64,000 nt of DNA from Nocardia gamkensis NBRC 108242 (GCF_001612985.1 NZ_BDBM01000023.1:1-64000), one strand, 5' to 3'; shown: positions 23,824 to 32,689, counted from the first letter of the stretch. Notes: generated from the sequence alone by a model not told the origin. Numbers and translations are program-made.

Positions 23824-25041
23824 TCAGATCACACCGTGCAGCGGCGGCGCGGCATCGTGCAGCAGGGCCCTTCCGATGTGCTGGTACTTCCAGCGCACCG
23901 GATCGTGCAGGGTGTGCGTGCGCGCGTTGCGCCAGAAGTGGTGCAAGTTCAGATCCGCCGCGGCGCTGCGCGTTCCGCCGACTTCGAACAGCGCGGCGGA
24001 CACGTCGTTGGCCGCGCGGTCGGCGAGCACTTTGGCGGTCGCCGCGGCCAGGGACGCCCGGGCGACGCCGTCGACGCCCGGATCGGTCCTGGTGGCCGCG
24101 TCCACGGCCCATCCGGCCGACGAGAGCGTCGCCTCGGCGGCGGTGACCGCGACCGACAGCTCACCGAAGCGCTGGATCAACAACGGGTCGTCCGCCGCGT
24201 TCGCCACCCCTGCCTCGAACCACGGGCGGCTTCTCGTGCGCACGAACTCCGTTGCGGCGCTGAGCGCACCCCGCGCGATGCCGGTGTCGATGGCGGCGTG
24301 CAGCAGCTGCGCGAACGCTCCGTAGCCGGTAGGTGCGCGTACCGCGCCGGAGCGGGGGATCACCTGGTCGCGGTCGACGAGCACCTCCTCGAAGGACACC
24401 GTTCCGCTGCCGGTGGTGCGCTGCCCGAGCCCGTTCCAGTCGTCCACCACGCGCACACCGGGGGTGTTCGCGGGCAGGTAGGCGATGTACTCCCCTGGCT
24501 CGAGGCCTGCGCGTCCCTCGGGATCGTCCAGCCGGGTGAGCACCGCGAACAGGTCGGCGAACAGCGATCCGGTGCAGTAGTACTTCACGCCGTCCACGCG
24601 GAATCGGTCACCTGTCGGCCGCAACGTGGTCGCGATGTCGGCGACGGTCGCGCCGCCGCGCTCGGACTGCGCGTTGGCGATGCGCCCACCGTCGAGCACC
24701 CGGCCGAAGTATCGCGCCTGCTGCTGCGGCGTGCCCGCGAGCCGGAGCAGGTTCACGTACACGAAGTGGCTGTGCGGGATTTGCGCGATATTCGGGTCGG
24801 CGGTGGCGAGGGTTCGCGTCACTTCCGCGACCGCACTCGGCGGCAGATCCGCGCCACCGTAGGCCGCGGGCACGGTGATCGCGAGCAAGCCACTGGCCGC
24901 CAGCCGATCGATCTCCGCGTACGGCAGCAGGCGATCCCGGTCGCGTTCCGCGGCCCCCGGCGCGAAGTCCGCCGCCAGCCGCTGCGCGACCGCGAACGCC
25001 TGTGCCGCCGACAGGATGCGATCGGCGGCGACCGCGGTCAT
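23824..25041 (-). CDS. SfnB/DszC-like flavin-dependent oxidoreductase
   Basis: A 405-aa member of the acyl-CoA dehydrogenase-fold monooxygenases: LLAITVPAAYGGADLPPSAVAEVTRTLATADPNIAQIPHSHFV, RVDGVKYYCTGSLFADLFAVL, WNGLGQRTTGSGTVSFEEV, and the C-terminal FEVGGTRSAAADLNLHHFWRNARTHTLHDPVRWKYQHIGRALL. This last block (WRNARTHTLHDP) marks the DszC/SfnB group rather than true acyl-CoA dehydrogenases. These enzymes act on sulfur compounds such as dibenzothiophene or are needed for sulfone use. Its ATG shares a base with the sfnG stop (TGATG). A related but distinct copy is at 29740-30957. Confidence 0.86.
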   Translation of the reverse strand: MTAVAADRILSAAQAFAVAQRLAADFAPGAAERDRDRLLPYAEIDRLAASGLLAITVPAAYGGADLPPSAVAEVTRTLATADPNIAQIPHSHFVYVNLLRLAGTPQQQARYFGRVLDGGRIANAQSERGGATVADIATTLRPTGDRFRVDGVKYYCTGSLFADLFAVLTRLDDPEGRAGLEPGEYIAYLPANTPGVRVVDDWNGLGQRTTGSGTVSFEEVLVDRDQVIPRSGAVRAPTGYGAFAQLLHAAIDTGIARGALSAATEFVRTRSRPWFEAGVANAADDPLLIQRFGELSVAVTAAEATLSSAGWAVDAATRTDPGVDGVARASLAAATAKVLADRAANDVSAALFEVGGTRSAAADLNLHHFWRNARTHTLHDPVRWKYQHIGRALLHDAAPPLHGVI

Positions 25042-26156
25042 CAGTTCACCGCCGCGACAGGCCGCTGCGCGGCTTCCAGCTCGCGCACCAGCGGGAGCAC
25101 CTTCGCGCCGAAGTACTCGATCTCCTCCTGGAAGTGCAGGAAGCCGCCGAGGATCAGGTCGACGCCGAGCTGCTTGTAGGCGACGATCCGCTCGGCCACC
25201 TGCTCCGGCGTACCGATCAGCTGGGTGCGGAAACCGTCGTTGTACTGCACCAGGTCTTCGAACGTCGAGTCGGCCCACATGCCCTTGCGATCCTTGGTGG
25301 ACGCGCCCGCCTGCTGCACCGCGTCCCGGAAACCCTCCACCGCGGGCTTGTTCGCCTTCGCGACGATCTCGCGCAGGGTATCGCGGGCCTCCTTTTCGGT
25401 ATCGCGGGCGATGATGAAGCCGTTGAGCCCGAACTTCACCTCGCGATCGTGGGCGCGTGCGACGGCGCGCAGGTCGTCGAGCTGTTCGGTGACGCCGTCG
25501 AAGTCCTTGCCGTTGGAGAAGTACCAGTCGGCGTAGCGTCCGCCGTTGCGCCGGGCGGCGGTAGAGTTACCGCCCTGGAACAGTTCGGGATTGGGGCGCT
25601 CGGGGGTGTTCAACGGCTTGGGCTTCAGGGTGAAGTCCCGGATGCGATAGAAGTCGCCGCCGTAGTTCACGTTGTCCTCGGTCCAGATCTTGCGGATCAC
25701 CTCGAGGAATTCCGCGCTGCGCCGGTAGCGCTCGTCGTGCTCGAGCCACGGCTCGCCGAGCGCGGTGAATTCTCCGGCGAACCAGCCGGAGACGACGTTG
25801 ATGGCGAACCGGCCGTTGGACAAGTGATCGGCGGTGGCGCCGAACTTGGCGAGCACCGCCGGGTGCCACAGCCCGGGATGCACGGCCGCGATGACCTTCA
25901 GCCGTTCGGTGGCGCCGAGCAGCGCGAGACTGAACGAGGTCGATTCGTGCTGGTATTCGGCGCCGTAGGAGGCGGTATAGCGCACCTGGGACAGCGCGTA
26001 GTCGAAGCCGTTGTTCTCCGCGGTCCGCGCGAGCTTCTTGTTGTACTCGAAATCCCAGCCGGTGCGCTGTTCGATGTCGCTGGTGACCAATCCCCCGCTG
26101 ACGTTGGGCACCCAGTAGGCGAACCGGATCTGCTCGGCGATCTGCTCCGTGGTCAT
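25041..26156 (-). CDS. sfnG: Dimethylsulfone monooxygenase SfnG
   Basis: A 371-aa luciferase-like (TIM-barrel) FMNH2-dependent monooxygenase: IRFAYWVPNVSGGLVTSDIEQRTGWDFEYNKKLA, the SfnG signature, then YTASYGAEYQHESTSFSLALLGATERLKVIAAVHPGLWHPAVLAKFGATADHLSNGRFAINVVSGW and FQGGNSTAARR. SfnG converts dimethylsulfone to methanesulfinate, letting the cell use it as a sulfur source. GGAG precedes the ATG at 26156. It is the first gene of a four-gene operon (sfnG, sfnB-like, FMN reductase, flavin reductase). Substrate range may be wider than dimethylsulfone. Confidence 0.9.
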   Translation of the reverse strand: MTTEQIAEQIRFAYWVPNVSGGLVTSDIEQRTGWDFEYNKKLARTAENNGFDYALSQVRYTASYGAEYQHESTSFSLALLGATERLKVIAAVHPGLWHPAVLAKFGATADHLSNGRFAINVVSGWFAGEFTALGEPWLEHDERYRRSAEFLEVIRKIWTEDNVNYGGDFYRIRDFTLKPKPLNTPERPNPELFQGGNSTAARRNGGRYADWYFSNGKDFDGVTEQLDDLRAVARAHDREVKFGLNGFIIARDTEKEARDTLREIVAKANKPAVEGFRDAVQQAGASTKDRKGMWADSTFEDLVQYNDGFRTQLIGTPEQVAERIVAYKQLGVDLILGGFLHFQEEIEYFGAKVLPLVRELEAAQRPVAAVN

Positions 26157-26197
26157 AGCTGCTCCATGGTTTTCGGGGGGAAGCCGTCGGATCGGAG

Positions 26198-26222
26198 GCC
26201 GGACGCCACGCATGCGTCCGGC
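26198..26222 (-). terminator. Hairpin between styrene-monooxygenase-like gene and sfnG
   Basis: GCCGGACGC (26198-26206) pairs with GCGTCCGGC (26214-26222), a 9-bp stem with 7-nt loop. It has no T run, so it may be a terminator for the upstream gene or part of the sfnG leader. Confidence 0.45.
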
Positions 26223-26284
26223 GCTCCTCTCACTCCAGCACCGGCCCCGGGTCGGGACGAGGTTTTGAATCTGTGCGATTCGGA

Positions 26285-27676
26285 TCAGGCGTCGGCGAGC
26301 GCGGCCGAGTAGCTCGACCTGCTGAACGTGCCCGCGGGCGCGAACCGGCCCAGCAGCGCGGCGGCGTCCTGGCCGGTGACCCGCGTGATGAACTCGTTGA
26401 CCGCTTCCGGCGAGTCGACCGGTAGGAACGGCTGCGGACGATGCAGCAGGCCGACCAGCGCCGAGGCGAACGCCGGGTCGACAGCCGCCGCGGCGAAGAA
26501 CGCGTTGCCGATCTCGCCCAGCTCGGGATCGCTGAGGAACAGCCTGGTCACCTTGTTGGCCGCGTCACCACGGGCGGCCAGGAACGCCGCGTACTGCCGC
26601 GCGATCCACGCCTCGTCGAACGGTCCGTCGTGCACGGCGGCCGCCGCGACCAGCCGCTGTGCCTGGATCAGGCCGCTCTGCGCGCCCTGCCCGGCGATCG
26701 GGTCGTAGGCGATGGCGGTGTCACCGAGCGCGGCGACCACGTGCCCGCCCGCGGTGCGCCCCACACCCGCCCGCACCACCGGGCGCACAGCGCCTTTCAG
26801 CCACGAGTGCGGGTCCTCGGGGATGGTCGTGGTGGCCAGCACCTCCGGCAGATCCCAGTCGATGTAGTCGCGGTAGAGGTCTTGCACGATGCGGTGCGCC
26901 GACTCGGCGGAGTCCGCCGCGGCGAAACGCTTCTCCCAGTCGCTGCCGGGACGCGCCCAGCCGAGGAACGCCCAGCTCGGCCCCGCGTCCTTGTGCAGAT
27001 AGGGGCCCCACCACCCTTCACCCTGGTCGGCGAGGATGGAGAAGCCGCTGTGCGCGCCACCCGCGACGCTGCGATGAGCGAAAACGTTCTCGTCGTGCCC
27101 GATTCCGGTCACGGTGACGGTGAGCAGCGAGCGCTGCGGCGCGTCGTAGGGGGTGCGCCGCGCGTCGACGGGGAACAGGTCCGACAGTCCGCCACGTCCG
27201 CTCGCGACCAACGTGAGGTCGTTGGCGGCGGCGATGCCGTCGAGCGTCTCCGGCGTCACCTGCTCGACCACGAACCGGCCGCCGCGCTCCAGGAACGCGG
27301 TGAGCCGCTCGTCGGCCTTGAGCCTGGTGTCCACCGCTACGCCGACGTATCCGTCGAAATGACCGTCGAATTGGATCAATTCGGGACGATCGGGTCCGGG
27401 TCCGGCGATGCGCACACTCAGGCCGGTGTGCCGGGGCGCCCGCGCGGTGTAGCTGTCCAATCCCAGCGCGGCCTCGGCCTGCTGGGTCTCACCGAATTCG
27501 AGCGCGGTGCCGGTGGCGGGCACATCGTCACGCAAGGAGCGCTGATCACGCTCGCTGTAGATGGTGACGCCGAAACCGGCGTCGAGAAGTCCCAGCGCCG
27601 CAGTGACGCCGGTCTGTCCGGCGCCGATAACCGCGGCCGAACGAGTGGAACGGGAAACGGATTGCTGCGATGTCAT
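26285..27676 (-). CDS. Styrene/indole monooxygenase-like FAD protein
   Basis: A 463-aa FAD-dependent monooxygenase of the StyA type: the dinucleotide motif AAVIGAGQTGVTAALGLLDAGFGVTIYS at residues 14-41, a mid-region LLTVTVTGIGHDENVFAHRS, and the second FAD motif ALGDTAIAYDPIAGQGAQSGLIQA. StyA-type enzymes epoxidise styrene or indole with FADH2 from a separate reductase (StyB), which belongs to the same fold as the flavin reductase at 22789. Its presence next to sulfone genes is unusual; such enzymes also oxidise sulfides to sulfoxides, so S-oxygenation upstream of SfnG is a reasonable inference. It is divergent from the methionine sulfoxide reductase gene. Confidence 0.85.
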   Translation of the reverse strand: MTSQQSVSRSTRSAAVIGAGQTGVTAALGLLDAGFGVTIYSERDQRSLRDDVPATGTALEFGETQQAEAALGLDSYTARAPRHTGLSVRIAGPGPDRPELIQFDGHFDGYVGVAVDTRLKADERLTAFLERGGRFVVEQVTPETLDGIAAANDLTLVASGRGGLSDLFPVDARRTPYDAPQRSLLTVTVTGIGHDENVFAHRSVAGGAHSGFSILADQGEGWWGPYLHKDAGPSWAFLGWARPGSDWEKRFAAADSAESAHRIVQDLYRDYIDWDLPEVLATTTIPEDPHSWLKGAVRPVVRAGVGRTAGGHVVAALGDTAIAYDPIAGQGAQSGLIQAQRLVAAAAVHDGPFDEAWIARQYAAFLAARGDAANKVTRLFLSDPELGEIGNAFFAAAAVDPAFASALVGLLHRPQPFLPVDSPEAVNEFITRVTGQDAAALLGRFAPAGTFSRSSYSAALADA

Positions 27677-27691
27677 GCAGGGATGATGCGA

Positions 27692-27710
27692 TGCCCGCCA
27701 GTTGCGGGCA
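27692..27710. promoter_or_regulatory. Inverted repeat in divergent promoter (candidate operator)
   Basis: TGCCCGC at 27692-27698 and GCGGGCA at 27704-27710 form a perfect 7-bp inverted repeat with a 5-base spacer, 15 bases upstream of the monooxygenase start and 65 bases upstream of the fRMsr start. Confidence 0.45.
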
Positions 27711-27774
27711 GAGTGTTGCGATCACCGAGAATGAATGGGCAGACAGCGAATTCCGAGCGCGTACCATTCGGGCC

Positions 27775-28257
27775 ATGTCGTTCGTCGCCGCCGATTTGAC
27801 CGGAGACCGCCCCGAGCAGTACCGACAGCTCGCCGCGCAGGCCGAGGCGCTGGTCGCGGACGAGACCGACCGCATCGCGAACGCCGCCAATCTCTCCGCG
27901 CTGGTATTCCACGCGCTACCCGATGTGAATTGGGTGGGTTTCTATTTCTACGACGGGCGGGAATTGGTCGTCGGCCCGTTTCAGGGCAAGCCCGCGTGTG
28001 TGCGCATCGCGCTCGGAAAAGGTGTGTGCGGCACTGCGGCCGAATCGAGGACCACTCAACTCGTGCCGGATGTGCACGCGTTCGACGGCCATATCGCCTG
28101 CGATGCCGACACCCGTTCGGAAATCGTCGTGCCGCTGGTTCGGGACGGGGATCTGATCGGGGTATTCGATCTCGACAGTCCGCGGCCGGCCCGTTTCGAT
28201 GACATCGATCGGGCGGGGCTGGAGGCGGTAGCCGGGATATTTCTCGCCGCTCTCTGA
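27775..28257 (+). CDS. msrC: Free methionine-(R)-sulfoxide reductase (GAF domain)
   Basis: A 160-aa GAF-domain protein with the fRMsr cysteines: PACVRIALGKGVCGTAA (two Cys) and HIACDADTRSEIVVPLV (third Cys), plus LPDVNWVGFYFYDG in the ligand pocket. It reduces the R form of free methionine sulfoxide using a disulfide relay. The ATG at 27775 begins MSFVAADLTG; longer in-frame starts up to 27670 overlap the promoter. It is divergent from a StyA-like monooxygenase within an organosulfur block, which fits a role in sulfur recovery or oxidative protection. Confidence 0.9.
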   Translation: MSFVAADLTGDRPEQYRQLAAQAEALVADETDRIANAANLSALVFHALPDVNWVGFYFYDGRELVVGPFQGKPACVRIALGKGVCGTAAESRTTQLVPDVHAFDGHIACDADTRSEIVVPLVRDGDLIGVFDLDSPRPARFDDIDRAGLEAVAGIFLAAL

Positions 28258-28272
28258 TCGCGTCGCCGGGCA

Positions 28273-28297
28273 GCGCCGGACCGGGGGCGTCCGGCGC
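28273..28297. terminator. Hairpin between convergent fRMsr and DszA-like genes
   Basis: GCGCCGGAC (28273-28281) pairs perfectly with GTCCGGCGC (28289-28297), loop CGGGGGC. It serves both converging genes. Confidence 0.65.
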
Positions 28298-28309
28298 CGT
28301 CCGACTACG

Positions 28310-29743
28310 TTACGAGTGCGTCTCGGCCGTTGCTCCCGCTCGCGAAACCTCGTCCGGCAAAGCGGTCGATCCAACACCACCCAACCGGTAGCTCGCGCCG
28401 CGGTGTTCCGCGGGCAACCGGTCACCGGTGCCGAACAGCGCATTGCGCAGGGTGCCCGGCACGTATTCCTCGGTGTAGGCGCCTCGGGCGGTCAACGCCG
28501 GAACAACATGCCGCACAATGTCTTCGAACGAGCCCGGGGTGATCGCGTAGGCCAGGTTGAACCCATCCAGATCGGTCTCGGCGGCCCACTCCTGGAGCAG
28601 ATCGGCGACCGTCTCCCCGGAGCCGACGAACACCGGGCCCATGCCGCCGATCCCGGCCCACTTGCCGATATCGCGGACGGTCCACTCCCGGCCGTCGTCG
28701 TCGAATTCCTGGAACGCCGCGACCGCCGACTGGATCGCGTTGCTCTCCACCTGGCCGATCGGGTCGTCGAGGTCGTAGCGGGACAGGTCGATGCCCATCC
28801 AGCCGGACATGAACACCAAACCGCCTTCGACACTGGCGTAGGACAGGTACTCCTCGTGCTTGCGCCGTGCCGCCTCATCGGTCGCGTCGGTGATGATCGT
28901 CGCGAGAGCGTAGACGCGCGCCGCGTCCCGGGCACGGCCCGCCGCTTCCAGCGCGTCCCTGATCCGGGCGACCGTCTGCGCCAGCACCCGTTTCGATGGA
29001 CCCGCGATGAAGATGGCTTCCGCGTTCTCCGCCGCGAAACGCACGCCGCGCGGCGAGGCTCCCGCCTGGTAGATCACCGGCGTCCGTTGCGGCGACGGCT
29101 CCGAGAGATGGATGCCCGGCACGGTGTAGTGCGCGCCGCGATGACCGATGTGGTGCACCTTGGCCGGGTCCACGTAGACGCCCGCGGTCGCGTCGCGGAC
29201 CACCGCGTCGTCCTCCCACGAGCCTTCCCACAGCTTGTACAGCACCTCGAGGTACTCGTCGGCCTGGTTGTAGCGCTCGTCGTGGTCGAGCTGGTCGGCG
29301 GCGCCGAAGTTGCGCGCCGCCGAGGGCAGATAGCCGGTCACCACATTCCAGCCGAGCCTGCCGTCGGTGAGATGGTCGAGCGTCGACAACCGCCGCGCGA
29401 ACGGGTACGGGTGCTCGAAGCCGGTGCCGGTGGTGATGCCGAACCCGAGATGCTCGGTCACCGCGGCCATGGCGGAGACCAGCAGCAGCGGGTCGGCCAC
29501 CGGGATCTGCGCACCTTGGCGCAGCGCGGCGACGTCGTTGCCGCCGTATACGTCGTAGGTGCCCAGCACGTCGGCGATGAAGATGCCGTCGAAACGGCCG
29601 CGTTCCAGCAGCTTCGCCAGCTCGGTCCAGTAGCCCAGCTCTTTGTAGCGGTGCGACTGGTCGTCGGGATGCCGCCACAGCCCGGGTGACTGATGGGCGA
29701 CACAGTTCATGTCGAAAGCGTTGAACCGGATGCGGCGGGTCAC
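28310..29743 (-). CDS. DszA/NtaA/SnaA-family FMNH2-dependent monooxygenase
   Basis: A 477-aa luciferase-like monooxygenase: FNAFDMNCVAHQSPGLWRHPDDQS, FDGIFIADVLGTYDVYGGN, EHLGFGITTGTGFEHPYPFARRLSTLDHLTDGRLGWNVVTGYLPSAARNFG and AGASPRGVRFAAENAEAIF. This is the layout of DszA (dibenzothiophene sulfone monooxygenase) and nitrilotriacetate monooxygenase A. The GTG at 29743 overlaps the DszC-like stop by four bases (GTGA) and has GGGGGAG upstream. With the DszC-like partner it forms an S-oxidation/C-S cleavage pair. No DszB desulfinase is visible, so the natural substrate is probably an alkyl or aryl sulfone/sulfonate rather than dibenzothiophene. Confidence 0.87.
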   Translation of the reverse strand: MTRRIRFNAFDMNCVAHQSPGLWRHPDDQSHRYKELGYWTELAKLLERGRFDGIFIADVLGTYDVYGGNDVAALRQGAQIPVADPLLLVSAMAAVTEHLGFGITTGTGFEHPYPFARRLSTLDHLTDGRLGWNVVTGYLPSAARNFGAADQLDHDERYNQADEYLEVLYKLWEGSWEDDAVVRDATAGVYVDPAKVHHIGHRGAHYTVPGIHLSEPSPQRTPVIYQAGASPRGVRFAAENAEAIFIAGPSKRVLAQTVARIRDALEAAGRARDAARVYALATIITDATDEAARRKHEEYLSYASVEGGLVFMSGWMGIDLSRYDLDDPIGQVESNAIQSAVAAFQEFDDDGREWTVRDIGKWAGIGGMGPVFVGSGETVADLLQEWAAETDLDGFNLAYAITPGSFEDIVRHVVPALTARGAYTEEYVPGTLRNALFGTGDRLPAEHRGASYRLGGVGSTALPDEVSRAGATAETHS

Positions 29744-30957
29744 TGCGGCGCTCCCCCGGTGCGCTCCCCCGCGCTCCACGCGAACGGCAGGTCGGCGCCG
29801 TTGAGCAGATGATCGCCGATGGCCCGCGCCTTCTGGATCGCGGGGTTGTGCACCGAGATGGTGCGGGCGTTGCGCCAGTGCCGATCCAACCGCAGCCGTT
29901 CGGCGACCACCGAAGCACCGCCCACTTCGAACAGCAGCGACGTGGCGGGCAGCACCAGGTCGATGACGGCCAGCTGAGCCCGGGCCGCGGCGAGTTCGGC
30001 CGCCACCAGGGCGCTCTCGTCCTTCGCGCCGCCCGCCAGCACCTCGTCGAGCACGTCGGCGACGGCGAGCACACTGGCTTCGGCGGCGAACGCGGCCGCC
30101 GAGAGGCGCCCGATCACCTGCTGCACCAGCGGGTCGTGCCTGGGCAGGTCGGCGGTGGAGTGCGTGTAGCCGCGGGTGCGCCCCGCGACCCACTCCCGGA
30201 TGTCGCGCTCGGCGCGCTTGGCGATGCCCGCGAGCACCGAGAGCTGGACCAGTTGCAGATAGGAGGTCGCGTAGGTCGGGCCGGGCGCGCCGTAGCCGGG
30301 ACCGAGAATTCGATCCTCGGTCACCACCACGTCGGTGAATTCGGTAGTGCCGCTGGCCGTCAGCCGCTGGCCGAAGCCGTCCCAGTCGTCGTGCTGACGC
30401 ACTCCCTCGGCGTGTGCGTCCACCAGAACGCCGACGCGCTCACCCTCGCGGTCGGCGGCGGCCAGGATGTAGTCCGCGTACAGCGATCCCGTGCTGTAGT
30501 ACTTCACACCGTTGAGCAGCCACCGTCCGCCGTCTTCGGTGAGTGTGGTGCGGTAGCGGTCCACCGCGCCGACGCCCGGTTCGGTGATCGCGTTGCCCAC
30601 CAGCGTGCCCTCGGCCACCGCACGCAACCAACGTTCTCGCTCGGGCCCCTGGTCGGCCAGCAGTTGGTCCTCGACGAACGAGAAGTGCACCCGCAGCGCC
30701 TGCGGCAGGTTCGATTCGGCGGCGGCGAGTTCGATGAGCAACCGGAACAGCTGCCGGACGGTGACGCCGTATCCGCCGGACTCGACCGGAACGCGCAGCG
30801 CGCCGAATTTCGCCGCACGCAGCTCGCCGACCTCGTCGTAGGGCAGGGTGCGATCGATTTCTCGCGCTACGGCGCCCTGGGCGATCCGGTCGAATATCGG
30901 GCCGAAGATCGCATCCAGTTCGGAGTCGGTAGTGGATTTCGCCTCGGTGGTCGTCAT
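29740..30957 (-). CDS. DszC/SfnB-like flavin monooxygenase (acyl-CoA dehydrogenase fold)
   Basis: A 405-aa protein with the fold and motifs of DszC/SfnB: GALRVPVESGGYGVTVRQLFRLLIELAAAESNLPQALRVHFSFVEDQ, LLNGVKYYSTGSLYADYILAAAD, DWDGFGQRLTASGTTEFTDVVV, and the end FEVGGASVVAERLRLDRHWRNARTISVHNPAIQKARAIGDHLL. It is first in a two-gene operon with the DszA-like enzyme and depends on FMNH2 from the reductases 6 kb downstream. The ATG at 30957 is preferred over the GTG at 30978. It is paralogous to the protein at 23824-25041 but clearly diverged. Confidence 0.86.
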   Translation of the reverse strand: MTTTEAKSTTDSELDAIFGPIFDRIAQGAVAREIDRTLPYDEVGELRAAKFGALRVPVESGGYGVTVRQLFRLLIELAAAESNLPQALRVHFSFVEDQLLADQGPERERWLRAVAEGTLVGNAITEPGVGAVDRYRTTLTEDGGRWLLNGVKYYSTGSLYADYILAAADREGERVGVLVDAHAEGVRQHDDWDGFGQRLTASGTTEFTDVVVTEDRILGPGYGAPGPTYATSYLQLVQLSVLAGIAKRAERDIREWVAGRTRGYTHSTADLPRHDPLVQQVIGRLSAAAFAAEASVLAVADVLDEVLAGGAKDESALVAAELAAARAQLAVIDLVLPATSLLFEVGGASVVAERLRLDRHWRNARTISVHNPAIQKARAIGDHLLNGADLPFAWSAGERTGGAPQ

Positions 30958-31099
30958 CAGTTCACGATCGCGCACCACGGCCGGGTACTCACGGGTTGCG
31001 CGCAGCGCGATCGGAATGCGGAACCCGGCCGTCGGTCGGTGCCGCGGTCTACCTCTGCGCCACCTTGCGCTGACCCGGGACAGGCTCGGCCGATGCCGC

Positions 31100-31861
31100 T
31101 CAGGAGATCTTGCGGCGGTAGGCGTTCATGGCGAAGAGGTAGGCGACGATGAGGATGCCGACGCACCAGGCGAGGGCGATCCAGATGTCGGTGCCGACGG
31201 GTTGCTGCGTGAACAGGTTACGAATGGCGTCGATGATGGAGGTCACCGGCTGGTGTTCGGCGAAGGCTCGCAGCGGGCCGGGCATGGTGTCGGTGGGTAC
31301 GAAGGCCGAGCTGATGAAGGGCAGGAAGATCAGGGGGTAGGAGAAGGCACTCGCGCCGTCCGGGGTCTTCGCGGACAGACCGGGGATGACCGCGATCCAG
31401 GTCAGCGCGAGGGTGAACAGGATCAGGATGCCCGCGACCGCGAGCCAGGCCGATATTCCGGCCCCTGAGCGGAAGCCCATGAGCAGGGCGACGAGCACGA
31501 CCACCACAAGCGAGATCACGTTGGCGACCAGCGAGGTCAGCACGTGCGCCCACAGGACCGACGATCGGGCGATGGGCATGGATTGGAATCGCTCGAAGAT
31601 GCCGCTCTTCATATCCAGGAAGAGCCGGAACGCGGTGTAGGAGATGCCCGAAGCGATGGTGATGAGCAGGATTCCGGGCAGCAGGTACTGCACGTAGGAG
31701 TCCGACCCCGAGTCGATCGCGCCGCCGAAGACGTAGACGAACAGCAGCATGAATGCGATCGGCATGATCGTGGTCGTGATGATGGTGTCCACGCTGCGGG
31801 TGATGTGGCGCAGGGATCGTCCCAGCAGCAGCGTGGTGTCGGCGAAGAAATGCGTGGTCAT
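31100..31861 (-). CDS. ABC-2 type transporter permease
   Basis: A 253-aa protein with six membrane helices and the DrrB/ABC-2 signature region GILLITIASGISYTAFRLFLDMKSGIFERFQSMPIARSSVLWAHVLTSLVANV, then FLPFISSAFVPTDTMPGPLRAFAEHQPVTSIIDAIRNL. It forms the channel of an exporter for a drug or lipid, powered by the ATPase encoded 9 bases upstream. Third gene of the DUF1048-ATPase-permease operon. Confidence 0.9.
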   Translation of the reverse strand: MTTHFFADTTLLLGRSLRHITRSVDTIITTTIMPIAFMLLFVYVFGGAIDSGSDSYVQYLLPGILLITIASGISYTAFRLFLDMKSGIFERFQSMPIARSSVLWAHVLTSLVANVISLVVVVLVALLMGFRSGAGISAWLAVAGILILFTLALTWIAVIPGLSAKTPDGASAFSYPLIFLPFISSAFVPTDTMPGPLRAFAEHQPVTSIIDAIRNLFTQQPVGTDIWIALAWCVGILIVAYLFAMNAYRRKIS

Positions 31862-31870
31862 CGTTGTTCC

Positions 31871-32680
31871 TTACTTCGTCCGTACCGCGCTGCGGTCACT
31901 ATCTGGAGCGCCCTCGTCGCTTTCGTCACCGACCAGGGCGAAGAAGACGTCTTCCAGGCTCGGCTTCTTCTCGACGTATTCGACCTCGGCGGGCGGGAGG
32001 AGCTGCTCGAGCTCGGCGAGGGTGCCGTTGACGATGATCCGGCCCTTGTGCAGGATCGCGATCCGATCGGCGAGTTGTTCGGCCTCGTCCAGATATTGCG
32101 TCGTGAGCAGCACTGTCGTGCCGTGCTCGGCGAGTTCCTGCACCGCCCGCCACACCTCGATGCGCGCCTGAGGGTCGAGCCCGGTGGTCGGCTCGTCGAG
32201 GAAGATGACCGGCGGATTCCCGATGAGACTCATGGCGATGTCGAGGCGGCGGCGCATGCCACCGGAGTACGTCGACACCTTCCGTGTGGCCGCGTCGGTC
32301 AGCGAGAAACGCTCGAGCAGGTCGTCTGCCACCGTTTCCGCGTTCTTCAGGTGCCGCAACTTGGCGATGAGCACGAGATTCTCCCGCCCGCTGAGGATCT
32401 CGTCGACGGCGGCGAACTGCCCTGTGAGGCTGATGGACTCCCGCACGTCGCCCGGTTGCGTGGCGACGTCGAAGCCGTTGACCCTGGCTGTGCCCGCGTC
32501 GGCTTTGAGCAGCGTGGACAGGATTTTCACCACAGTGGTCTTGCCGGCTCCGTTGGAGCCGAGCAGGGCGAAGATGCTGCCCCGCTCGACTTCGAAATCG
32601 ACGCCGCGCAGCACCTCCAGTTTGTTGTAGGACTTCTCCAGACCCCGCACATGGATCGCCGGAGCTTGCTGTGTCGTCAT
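31871..32680 (-). CDS. ABC transporter ATPase, DrrA type
   Basis: A 269-aa ATPase: Walker A GSNGAGKTT (about residues 39-47), Q-loop LTGQFAAVDEILSGREN, signature STYSGGMRRRLDIAMSL, Walker B VIFLDEPTTGLDP, and H-loop LLTTQYLDEAEQLADRIAILHKGRI. It ends with a DrrA-like C-terminal extension containing LEDVFFALVGD. It drives export through the adjacent ABC-2 permease. It lies 9 bases after the DUF1048 gene. Substrate unknown; such DrrAB systems often give resistance to hydrophobic antibiotics. Confidence 0.92.
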   Translation of the reverse strand: MTTQQAPAIHVRGLEKSYNKLEVLRGVDFEVERGSIFALLGSNGAGKTTVVKILSTLLKADAGTARVNGFDVATQPGDVRESISLTGQFAAVDEILSGRENLVLIAKLRHLKNAETVADDLLERFSLTDAATRKVSTYSGGMRRRLDIAMSLIGNPPVIFLDEPTTGLDPQARIEVWRAVQELAEHGTTVLLTTQYLDEAEQLADRIAILHKGRIIVNGTLAELEQLLPPAEVEYVEKKPSLEDVFFALVGDESDEGAPDSDRSAVRTK

Positions 32681-32689
32681 CGAACGCCC

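Noticed and set aside
23824..30957. Annotating the two DszC/SfnB-like proteins as ordinary acyl-CoA dehydrogenases
   Set aside because: The WRNART(H/I)(T/S)(L/V)H(D/N)P C-terminal block and the sulfur gene context indicate the flavin monooxygenase branch.
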